A stretch of 24,510 nucleotides of DNA from Emiliania huxleyi CCMP1516 (Eukaryota; Haptophyta; Isochrysidales; Noelaerhabdaceae): NCBI RefSeq assembly GCF_000372725.1, contig NW_005197141.1, forward strand, positions 1 through 24,510. Direction: 5' to 3'. Below the pieces are notes generated by a model. It had not been told where the DNA came from. It did not search any database and was given only the letters and a program-made list of their open reading frames with translations. The position numbers were made by a program, and so were the translations under genes. Positions within the stretch are counted from its first letter, which is position 1, and each line of letters begins with the position of its first letter. Below are positions 16,520 to 24,510 of this stretch, one piece after another.

Positions 16520-16654
16520 TGTCCGAAGGGACGGCAGAGTTTACCTGAATCGAGAGAGGTTTGCACATCGCGCTCGCGGCGTAGCTGTCGGCGCGGTCGA
16601 CTAAGCCACATTTGTTACAGGCGGGGTAAGATCCGTTAGACAACTCCGTGTTCG

Positions 16655-16722
16655 AATTCTTCTTCGCACAAAACTGGGCACGGTGCCCAGTGTTGTGCGA
16701 TGCGCTTAAAATTCTTCTTCGC
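16655..16722. repeat. 33-bp near-perfect palindrome flanked by 13-bp direct repeats
   Basis: GCACAAAACTGGGCAC (16666-16681) pairs with GTGCCCAGTGTTGTGC (16683-16698) at 15 of 16 positions around one base. The direct repeat AATTCTTCTTCGC lies on each side (16655-16667 and 16710-16722). The ACTGGGCACGG word also recurs at 14620 and 14669. Confidence 0.85.
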
Positions 16723-16746
16723 GTGTCTTTCCCTTTCGAATGGAGC

Positions 16747-16780
16747 TACGAGGCTGATCCGGGCGTAACGCCAGCACAGC
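16747..16780 (+). repeat. Left copy of 34-bp inverted repeat
   Basis: It begins TACGAGGCTGATCCGGGCGT and ends CCAGCACAGC, 245 bp before the transposase ATG. It matches the reverse complement of 22916-22949 with three substitutions and no gaps. Confidence 0.8.
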
Positions 16781-17024
16781 GAGGCGCCCACGTGGCCGTC
16801 CGAAGTGGCGTCAGGTTCGCTCGACACGCTAGCGGAGCGGTTGGCGAGGCTAGTGGTGGCCATAGTCTGGTCCCCTAGGGGGTGAACGGGTCGGCACGCG
16901 CCCTCCGTCCCAAGCCGCGCCGGCCGTCGCGCGCGCCGCTTCGGCGTCGGGCCAGAATACAGGGCTGTGGCTGGGAGGGCGACGCGAGCCGAGCCGTTCA
17001 TCCCCCTACCGTCTCGTACACCGC

Positions 17025-20000
17025 ATGCCACGCACTTCTGCACGTCGCGACAGCCGCGTCGTGCAAATCCCACGTGACTTCAACCCCTTCCGCGCGGCGC
17101 AGATAGCGACAATGACCAACGCGCCCTCTTCTGCCTCTGACGACCGCGCGTGGCGCACCTTTGGCTGCTCGCCGACGGTGAAGCAGAACAGCAACTCAGG
17201 CCGATTTTACATCGAGTGCCCCTACCGCACGTCGAGCACGCACACGAAGATGTCGATCAAGACGCTGCGCTCCAAAGGCTGGGTCGCCCGCTCCACGACC
17301 ATCCCTGGCGCGCACGGCGCGGCCCCCTTCGAGCCGCGAGACTTTGGCACAGAGGCCGCAGCGCTGGCGGCAGTCCCGCGCTTCATGGCGTGGATCGTTG
17401 ACGGCTTCACCTCCCCCGGCTCTGGCGGCAGCACCTCCACCCCGATGGACGTGGACGCCGTCCTCGCCTCGCCCGGCGCGCGGCAGCAGCGCCACCGGCC
17501 GTCGCGGCTCTCTGCCGCAGCCAGCAGCAGTGTGGCGGGCGGCGGCGACGCGGACACCACCGCTGAGGCCGGCGCGGCGCCGGGAGGCGTCGCTCGCACT
17601 CTCGAGTATGAGCTCGGCGCAACCTCGCCGCAGGCAGAGGGCCTCGGCGGCGACGAGCCGGCAGCCACGTGCCCGCAGGTCTACACCCTATGCCGAGCGG
17701 TGCCGGGCGGACGCGTACTCTTCCGGTGCTACGTGGGCAAGGCGAAGGATCGGCTGACCGAGCGGCTGGCTCGGCTGACCGTGGCGAGCCAGCGGGAGCA
17801 GGACCGGCTCCGCCACCTGAGCGCGCGAGGCACCAGGCACCGCAAGCTCTCGGCCAGCATGCTCGAGCGGGCGCGCGGCCGGCACACAGGCACGCGTGTG
17901 CAGGGCAGGCTCGTCGAGCTGGCTAGCTCTCTCGTGGACGTCGCGCGGCAAGCCCAGTTGCGCATGCGCCAGAAGAAGAAGGCCAAAGGCTGGTCGCACG
18001 GCGTCGCTCGCCGCAGGCAGCCTCGTCGCGCCACCGAGCGCGTGATCGAGTCGATCGCCGCGCACATGGACGCGGAGGCGGATCGGCGAGTGTGGCGCCA
18101 GCACCACATCCAGCTGCTCACGTTTCTCCTGCAGAGGGGCCGCTGCGACGAGGTCCTCGCCAGGCCGGCGCCGGAGGAGGGGGCGCCGTCCGTCGCGCCA
18201 GAGCTCGAGTCGGAGTACCAGCGGCGGCGCGTCGCCAACCAGTGCGTCGCGGTGCTCTACTACCTGGAGGAGGTCGAGGCGGAGGTCAATAAGGGGCCCG
18301 TTCAGAAGGGTTGGTCGGTGCGATGCGCCACGCGCGCAGGTGATAGCCCCCGTGAGTGGTGCCACCCTGTGACGACGCGTGTGTGTGTGGTGCAGTGGTG
18401 GTCGCACGAGAGCGCACGCTATTGTATGTGCAAAGCTCAAGAGGCCTGTCCGTCGCTACCCACATGTGCAGGCGAGAGGATGGGCAAGACTGGCATCTAT
18501 CCGCAGCTCGGGCAGGACACGGTGCGGAAGTACTTTTACGACTACGCGCGCGACCAGCAGTTCGAGCGCTCGACGCGAGGCCGGCTGGGCCACGCCCTGA
18601 TCGCCAACGAGGAGGACGTCAAGAAGCAGCTGCGGAAGTGGGGACGGCACAACGTCGACCACCCCAGGTTTTGCGAGGCGGCCACTGATTACTGCAACAA
18701 CACGCTGCTGCCGTCCCTGCCGGCGGGCACGCTGCTCAAGTACCGACTCACGCTGCCTGTGCACAAGTCCACGGTGCACAGGTGGCTACTCGCCGTCAAC
18801 ATCAAACGGGACTGGAAGACTAAGACCTACTTCAACGACACACACTGCCAAGAGCGCAACATCAAGGTACAGTGGGGGTTGGGGGAGGGCTCGGCTTGGC
18901 AGCGCGTGCGCCGCGCCTCACCTCTCTGCCTCCCTGCGCGCAGCTTGAGAGCGGGCAGGAGACGCGACACGTACGGCCCCCGCTCACCACGCCCCACACT
19001 GTAGGACCGCGATGGGCGGTACTGGCCTGCGCGGCTCGCGTACGAGCTCCGCCAACCCGTCTGGATCCAGCTGACCGCCGACGAGGTTGCGCGGCTCGAG
19101 GAGGGCGGCAAGCAGGTCGCCGAGAAGGTGGCCGCCAAAGCCAAGGCAAAGGAGGAGCGCAAAGGCTACGTCGTGCCAGCCGACGCCGCATCCGAGCCGC
19201 GGGCGTTTGCGCTGCCCAAGCCCGCCTACCGAGCAGAGGTGGACGGCGTGATGATGTATGAGTATCACGTCGACGCTGCTGAGGTCTTCTTGCAGTGGCG
19301 CCTCGAGCAGCCGCTCCACGGCTCATTCTCTCTGCGGTGGGACGGCCAGCCGACCGCGCCACCGTCCGCACCTCCGCCCGAGAAAGAGCTTCTCGAGCCT
19401 GGCACGGAGATCACGCCACCCACTGCCGCCCCTGCCGCGCCTGCCGACGCGCCCGCCCCGGGAGCAGAGGGCGCGCCCGCCATCATGCCCGACGCTGCCG
19501 CGCCTGCTTGCCATCTGACCAAGAGCGACATCAACGGGAAAACGCCGGCGGAGCTGCGCGAAGAGCTCGCACGGCTGCACGTCGCGCTGCCAGCTGCGGG
19601 CTCCGGCGCGAATGGCAACGTCGTCAAAATTGATCTCGTCAACCTTCTCTGGGCGCACTCGACAAAGAACAAGCAGGGCTTGGCTGCTGCTGCCGCCGCC
19701 GCACCGGCCGCCGCCGCGCCGGCCGCCACCGATGCTGGTACGCCGAAGATCACAAAGGTGCTCGCGCGCCGCACGACGGCGCGCCGCGCGCCCTGCCCAC
19801 AATGCAGGCGTGCCGCATTGCACTCTGCGCTGACGCCGCCCGGGCGCGCGCAGGAGAAGCAGTCGACGCTGGGCGACACGGTGCTGTACGTTGAGTGGCG
19901 CGTCGTCTGGGGCGATGGGGAGCCAGAGTGGATGTCGGACGGGGCGCTGCTCGGCGCCTCTGGCTTTGCGGAGGCGTGCGTCAACTTCCTCGCAGAGGTG

Positions 20001-21978
20001 CCCGTCCCACCCGGCCCCGAAGGACACAAAAAGAAATCGCATTTCTGCATCTTTTGCACGATAAAAAGAAGAAATCTCAACTTGCTCCGTAGGATGCCAA
20101 CGCCGACTCGCGGGGTCTTTGCTCCGAGGGTCACCACCCAGACGTCTGCTGCTGCGCCAAGCCTCTGTGGCACCAAGGGCACGACGAGAAGATCTGGAAG
20201 GCCTTCCAGACCTCTCGCGGCACGTGGGTGATTGACGGCGTGCGCGGGCTCAACAAGAAGTCGGAGGGCCCCGGCATCATGGGCTCCGGCACGCAGGACG
20301 AGCTGCGCGGTTTCGGCTTCAGGTGCTCCGCGCGCGAGCTCGAGCGCGTCAACGCGTGGCGGCTCGTCAAGTACGACGGCAAGAAACCGCCGCTCGTCAT
20401 GTCGCCCGGCCTGCGCTTCCTCAAGTACGGCAAGAACAACGCCGGCTACTGGAACGCGGAGCAGTTTGCCGAGCAGTGCCAGGCGCGAGCCCCATTTCTT
20501 TTCTCCGTCTTGGACGGGCGGGCACTTTTGCCGGCCCAGCCCCTCGCCTCGCCGACGCTGCCATGAGCCGCTCGCTCGTCTCAGGACCTGCTCGACGCCT
20601 TCGAGTGCTTGCACCCCGACTGGCAGTTCCTCTTCGAGGTCGACTGGTCCATGAACCACGCGCGCCACCGGCTCGACGCCCTCAATGCTGCCAAGATGAA
20701 CAAGCTGTTTGGCGGCGCGCAGCCCATCCCCCACCCCTCCAAGCTCAACGCCGAGTGCATTGGCAGCGGCTCGGCCAAGATGGCGAGGCGGCGCGAGCGC
20801 CCGGTGGCGGCGGCGGTGGTGGCGCAGACCACCTTGGATGCGGCTGCGGCGGAGGGCAGCGGCGGCGCCGGGCCTGCTGATGCTGCTGCTGCGGGCGGCA
20901 CGGCTATGGCCACCGTCGTGACGGGCTTCGTGGCGGGCGCGGTGGCGGGCGCGGGTGCGGCGGGCACGGGTGTGGCGGGCGCGGCGGGCGCGGCGGGCGC
21001 GGCGGGCGTCGCGGGCGCGGGCGTGGTGGGCGGCGCGGCGGGCAGGGCCCGGGGCGGCGCCGCGGGCGGGGCGGGCGGGGCCTCCTGGATGCTGGTGACT
21101 GATGAGCAGTTTGTCGATCCTAGCCTGTTCGAGATCGTCGACTGCAAGATCGGCGTGGACGACACGCAGCACTTCTCGTTCAAGGAGGAGGACCCGCCGC
21201 CCTGGTGAGTCACCATGCTTCCGTCTCTCTCCCTCGCCCGCCCTCACCACACCCACCGCGTGTCGCAGGTACAAGCCAGACGCGCCGAAGTACGATCGGC
21301 CAACCGGCAAGCGCAAGATGAACTCGGCCACCGGCGAGATGGAGGACGTGATCGAGCCCGGCTACGTGGGCAAGGCAAAGGGCTGGCAGCAGGTGATTTG
21401 GGAGCGCGGCCTATGGGTCGACGGGATGCAGAACAGGATTGAGGAGGACGACGAGGATGGCCGCGACCAGAGGCTCAGCGCGTACCACGTGACCGCCCCC
21501 TCTCACTCTCACCTGCCACCATCCACGCAACCCCTCGCCCACCACCACGCCCTCGCGCCAGGTGCTCAGCGATTGCTGGGACTTTGCGCATGAGACCACG
21601 GCGCTGCAGGAGGCCTTCCGCGCGCGAGGCCACATTCTCCTCATGTGCGTCAGGGGCCACCCCGAGCTGGCCGGTGTTGGCATCGAGAACTCCTGGGGCA
21701 AGTCGGCCATCCACTTTCGCGCCAACAACGACTGCAACCCCAACCACCTGTACACGAACGTGCTGGCCTCGCTTGGGCGCAAGAACCTGCCGTTGATCAC
21801 CATCTTCAGGTTCGCGCGCCGCACACGCGAGTACGGGCGCACGTTCGCGCAGCTGGCCAGCAGCGCGAGCGAGCAGACGTTCGCGTTGATCGAGAAGACG
21901 CGCAAGGTCTTCAAATGCCACCGGAGCTCTCTCGACTTTGACTTTCGTTTCATCCGGAGTGGCGGTGTTGTGTCGTAG
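17025..21978 (+). CDS. DDE transposase with GIY-YIG-like and SAP-like segments, nine exons
   Basis: Exons: 17025-18309, 18472-18866, 18944-18970, 19005-19757, 19854-19997, 20093-20482, 20585-21204, 21269-21488, 21562-21978. They join without a stop into 1416 residues. N-terminus: GCSPTV...GRFYIECPY, weakly like a GRF zinc finger. Residues 219-247: VYTLC...CYVGKAKDRLTERL, GIY-YIG-like (Tyr220, Tyr236, Arg247). About 525-556: HRWLLAVN...TYFNDTHCQERN, like the HRWL...DGHER segment of fungal DDE transposase-like proteins. About 745-790: TPAELREELARLHV...KIDLVNLLW, SAP-like. Catalytic candidates: Asp899 (GHDE), Asp1018 (FEVDWSMNH), Glu1320 (GVGIENSWG). An Ala/Gly-rich insert lies between the second Asp and Glu. 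The enzyme would cut and join transposon ends in the nucleus. The first intron (18310-18471) is in frame and may be retained. Intron six starts with GC. Confidence 0.75.
18310..18471 (+). other. Putative in-frame intron 1 of the transposase gene (162 nt)
   Basis: GTTGGT donor and ATGTGCAG acceptor. It is 162 nt with no stop, so splicing is not forced. The encoded stretch is Cys/Trp-rich and unlike its neighbours and covers a GTGTGTGTGGTG tract, which favours an intron. Splicing gives ...GPVQKGERMGKTGIYPQ. Confidence 0.5.
18971..19004 (+). other. Very short 34-nt intron bordering a 27-nt exon
   Basis: GTACGG...ACTGTAG, 34 nt. It follows a nine-codon exon (18944-18970, LESGQETRH) that is itself preceded by a 77-nt GT-AG intron (18867-18943). 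Removing both restores the DRDGRYWPARLAYEL frame. A single intron from 18867 to 19004 skipping the micro-exon is also in phase. Confidence 0.55.
20483..20584 (+). other. GC-AG intron of the transposase gene
   Basis: The exon ends GAGCAGTGCCAG and the intron starts GCGCGAGC, ending CTCGTCTCAG before GACCTGCTC. An in-frame TGA at 20564 lies inside, so it must be removed. No GT donor gives the same phase without losing conserved sequence. It is the second GC-AG intron in this window, with the same first four bases (GCGC/GCGA-like) as the monooxygenase intron. Confidence 0.7.
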
Positions 21979-22961
21979 GGTGTCGTATAACTGGTTAAGA
22001 ATTCTTATGTGCTTGCGCGCGTTCACACATGGGCGAGCGCACGACTGATCGACGACGATCAAGAGCGCGCGCGCCGCGCTTGTGTGTCTGTGTGTCCCCC
22101 CGGGGACATTTTGAGCGTGGGACGCAAGAGATGGTTACTCTCGTTGCCGCAAGCGAGAGAGGAGGAAAAAGGCGCGCGTGGGTGAGACGCCGGCTGGGTC
22201 TTACTCACACCACGACTCGCGCACACCACGACTCGCTCGACACTGGGAGAGCGCGCGCTGCGAGACGGACACAGTGCAGACACAGTGCGAGTTGCGACGA
22301 CTACCGACGCACAAGCACACCACGCGACGTTGCCTGCAGCATCGTGCGGCTAGACACCACACACTTCACCGGCAGGACTCACTGGGTCGGATGCACGCGC
22401 CGGTGCAGCGGAACCGAAGATACCGAGAAGCCCGCCCGAAGCCCCGAACCATGTGCTGTGGTCGCTGCCACGCCACCCGCGCGGCCGGCCCGGGCGCAGG
22501 CCGTGACGACTGATCGCGGCGGCAGCGCCGCGCGCCCTCGTGCAGCGGTGCGCGCCGCTCGCGCCGCGCCAAGGGAGGTCTTCAGCCTGCGGCACGCTCG
22601 CCCGCAGCGCTGCCGGGCGTGCCCATCAAAATGCGCCGCCGCTGGACGTCTCCGCCGCCTCCAAGGCAACCGACGCCACGAGTGATATGCGTGACGCCAC
22701 CGTGAGACGTCTGGACGGCTCGCTGCGACCTCAAGGCCAGCCTCGCCGCCCGCCGTGAGCGCCAAAAAAGCGTCAACCGCGCAACCGCGCAACCGAGAGA
22801 GAGCGACCGAGACGCTTCAGCGACCCGCCAGGAGCCGGGCCGAGGCCTGTCCGAAGCCGCATGCCGCTCGAGTCGGTCGCCCGGGGCACCCTGGGAGGCG
22901 CCCGTCGAAGCCAAAGCTGTGCTGGGGTCACGGCCGGATCAGCCTCGTACTCGTAGGTCGA
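21979..22961. other. Spacer between the transposase and ASPM
   Basis: It holds the transposase 3' UTR, the presumed right end of the element and the ASPM promoter. Short direct repeats occur (CACACCACGACTCGC near 22206 and 22221, CAGACACAGTGC near 22276). Open frames on both strands (22029-22685, 22379-22792) look compositional. No recognised gene. Confidence 0.5.
22916..22949 (-). repeat. Right copy of 34-bp inverted repeat
   Basis: The plus strand begins GCTGTGCTGGGGTCACGGCC and ends CAGCCTCGTA. Its reverse complement matches 16747-16780 at 31 of 34. It ends 12 bp upstream of the ATG chosen for ASPM, so the element may have landed in that gene's leader. Confidence 0.8.
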
Positions 22962-24510
22962 ATGGACCTCGCCGAGGTCGAGGCCAAGGCCAAGGCTCCG
23001 GCTGCTCGCAACGCGGCGACGTCGCTCGAGCCTGTCTGCGTGCCGGCGCCGCTCGTGCTCAGCAGTGTCGCGACGACGCCCACCGTCAGCTTTGGGACCA
23101 TCGCCCCGCGGGCGTCGGTGACGCGCGCGCTCGCTGTGAAGAACGTCGCGCCGCGGCCGCAGCGGCTGGAGGTGCGCGGCGTCGGCCGCGGCGGACTGAG
23201 CGTCCAGCCGCCGCTCCTCGAACTCCCGCCGCACGGCGAGGGGGAGCTCTGCGTCACGTGGGCGCCGCTCTCGCACGGCTCGATCCCAAAGCGGCTCGAG
23301 CTGCTCTGGAACCGCTCAAACACGCTGGCGGTGGAGCTCAAGGGGCTGTGCGCCCCCGCGGCGCCGCCCGGCCCGACTGCGGCGCCGCCCGACGTGGGCG
23401 ACGCCATCCTCGCCCTCGCCACGGCACCCGCTCTCTGCAAGGCGCAGGCGCACGACGAGCGCATGCCGCTCAGCCCGAGCCGGCTCACAAACAACCGCGC
23501 CTCGTCCTTCTCGTCCAAGCCGCGGCCGAGACGCAACTCTCGGCTGGGAGACGACCTGCTCGTCTTTGACGAGGGCGCCGCGTCGTTGTTGGCGAGCGCG
23601 TTCTCCGCGCCGCCGCCCGCGCCGCCCCAGCCAGCCGCGCCGCCCCAGCCGGCCGCGCCGCCCCAGCCGGCCGCGCCGCCCCAGCCGGCCGCGCCGTCCC
23701 AGCCGGCCGCGCCGCGGCCGCGGCGAGCGTCGAGGTGGCGGCGGAGCGGCGCAAGCTGGCGGAGGAGCACGTCGAGGAGCTCGAGGCGAAGCTCAAGCAG
23801 GTGCGGCGAAGCAAGGCGCCGAGCGTGCCGGGCAGGCTGCGGCTGAGCAAGCCGCCGCCGAGGGGCGCGGCGCCGAGGGGTGCGCCTGCGGGCCGCCTCG
23901 AGGGCGCCGCGGCGCTCGGCGGGCGGACGAGCGGCTTCTTCTACGACGCGCGCTGGCGCGAGCGGCGCGAGGCCGGCTTCACCACCTGGTTCAACTTTGT
24001 GGTCGGCGGCAGCCGCACCGTCGCGCCGGGCGGCGGCGTGGCAGGCGGCGGCGGCGGCGCGGGCGAGCGGCAGACTCTCACGCTGATGGAGTTTGAGAAC
24101 CGGAGGCAGGACGCGGTCAACCGGCGGCGGATGACGACGCTGCTGCGTGGCCCATCGCTCCGGCCCGTCATCGCGCGCCTCGAGGCCGAGGTCGAGTCGG
24201 GCTTGCTGTGCGTGCGGCCGAGCCTCAACCTCGCCGCCGACGTCGGGCAGCGCGACAACCTCCTCTCGCTCCTCGGCTGCTACAACCCGCTCTGGCTCCG
24301 GCTCGCCCTCGAGGCCATCTCGGGCGAGATGGCGCCGCTCGGCGCCGCGGCGGACGACGCGCACGCGCTGCGCAAGTGGCTCGACAAGCGCTTCCTCGCG
24401 CCCATCCGGCTCGACCCCGCGGCGCGGCCCGCGGCGGTGGCGGCGGCGGCGGGCCGCCACCCCGACAAGGTGTGGGAGGAGGCGCGGGCGGCCGCCGTGG
24501 GCGAGACGCA
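22962..24510 (+). CDS. ASPM: ASPM-like (abnormal spindle) protein, N-terminal part (partial, frame break)
   Basis: The start at 22962 (MDLAEVEAKAKAPAARNA) precedes an ASPM-SPD2-Hydin (ASH) domain at about 43-125: VSFGTIAPRASVTRALAVKN, then LSVQPPLLELPPHGEG and VTWAPLSHGSIPKRLELLWN. After low-complexity sequence and a PQPAAP repeat (23621-23710) the frame changes: downstream coding resumes in another frame (SVEVAAERRKLAEEHVEELE) and stays open to the right edge. This part matches ASPM: GFFYDARWRERREAGFTTWF, then DVGQRDNLLSLL and GCYNPLWLRLALEAISGE. ASPM binds spindle poles and microtubule minus ends; its CH domains and IQ motifs would lie beyond the window. The frame change must be an unseen intron (a GC donor is possible), a repeat-slippage mutation or a sequence error. 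An upstream in-frame ATG at 22755 would run through the 34-bp repeat and is less likely. Confidence 0.82.
23621..23710 (+). repeat. 18-bp tandem repeat encoding PQPAAP, at the ASPM frame break
   Basis: Five near-identical 18-bp units (GCCGCCCCAGCCGGCCGC pattern). In the upstream frame they give PQPAAP units; in the downstream frame they give AAPAGR units. The coding frame switches in or just after this array. Confidence 0.85.

Larger units (their letters stand above)
15790..17024. other. Spacer between the uncertain gene and the transposase
   Basis: No convincing gene. It contains two GAGATTTTTAGCAATACC-type repeats (16433-16450, 16493-16519), a 33-bp palindrome bracketed by 13-bp direct repeats (16655-16722) and the left 34-bp inverted-repeat copy (16747-16780). 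From 16747 on it probably belongs to the transposon's 5' end. Short open frames on both strands across 16636-17106 are probably compositional. Confidence 0.55.
16747..22949 (+). mobile_element. Probable autonomous DNA transposon carrying a DDE transposase
   Basis: An intact-looking transposase gene (17025-21978) is bracketed by a 34-bp sequence in inverted orientation: 16747-16780 and the reverse complement of 22916-22949, matching at 31 of 34. On the plus strand the left copy begins TACGAGGCTGATCC and ends CCAGCACAGC. If these are the terminal or subterminal inverted repeats, the element is about 6.2 kb. I cannot define exact ends or target-site duplications, and the 34-mer could instead be a dispersed repeat that lies in opposite orientations by chance. 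Confidence 0.6.

Noticed and set aside
16620..16670. tRNA-like B box (GTGTTCGAATTC)
   Set aside because: No matching A box, acceptor stem or anticodon arm can be drawn around it.
19265..21331. Long antisense open frame (688 codons) under the transposase
   Set aside because: It mirrors GC-rich coding sequence on the plus strand, crosses the introns and shows no recognisable domain.
22928..24460. Long antisense open frame (510 codons) under ASPM
   Set aside because: The plus strand carries clear ASPM homology; the antisense product is Arg/Ala/Gly-rich shadow sequence.

Overview
The window looks like nuclear DNA from a GC-rich, flagellated alga with a complex (secondary) plastid; a haptophyte of the Emiliania/Prymnesium kind fits best. 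This is inferred from four things. (1) Several proteins carry an ER-type signal peptide followed by a transit-like stretch, and one also has a thylakoid twin-arginine motif. (2) There are ciliary and spindle genes (CC2D2A, ASPM). (3) Genes have no or few, short introns, two with GC-AG borders. (4) The spacers are full of short dispersed repeats. No bacterial operons, rRNA, tRNA or CRISPR arrays are visible.

Layout, left to right: a MATE-family transporter (minus, cut by the left edge); a four-EF-hand protein (plus); a predicted thylakoid-lumen FKBP isomerase (plus); a casein-kinase-1-like kinase (minus); a 2.6-kb repeat-rich spacer with a long inverted repeat of TGTAGAG units; a FAS1/fasciclin-domain protein (plus); a large intronless CC2D2A orthologue of the ciliary transition zone (plus); a nitronate monooxygenase with one GC-AG intron (minus); an uncertain small gene or decayed gene at 15.1-15.8 kb; a 1416-residue, nine-exon DDE transposase (17.0-22.0 kb) inside a probable 6.2-kb DNA transposon; and the 5' part of an ASPM-like spindle protein (plus, cut by the right edge).

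The cellular genes do not form a pathway. The most unusual item is the transposase. Splicing nine exons gives one uninterrupted protein that seems to join a GIY-YIG-nuclease-like segment, an HRWL/DTHCQER segment, a SAP-like DNA-binding segment and an intact D-D-E triad. A 34-bp imperfect inverted repeat flanks it, and its right copy ends 12 bp before the predicted ASPM start codon. Spacer repeats recur on both strands around the kinase, FAS1 and monooxygenase genes and suggest an abundant non-autonomous repeat family.
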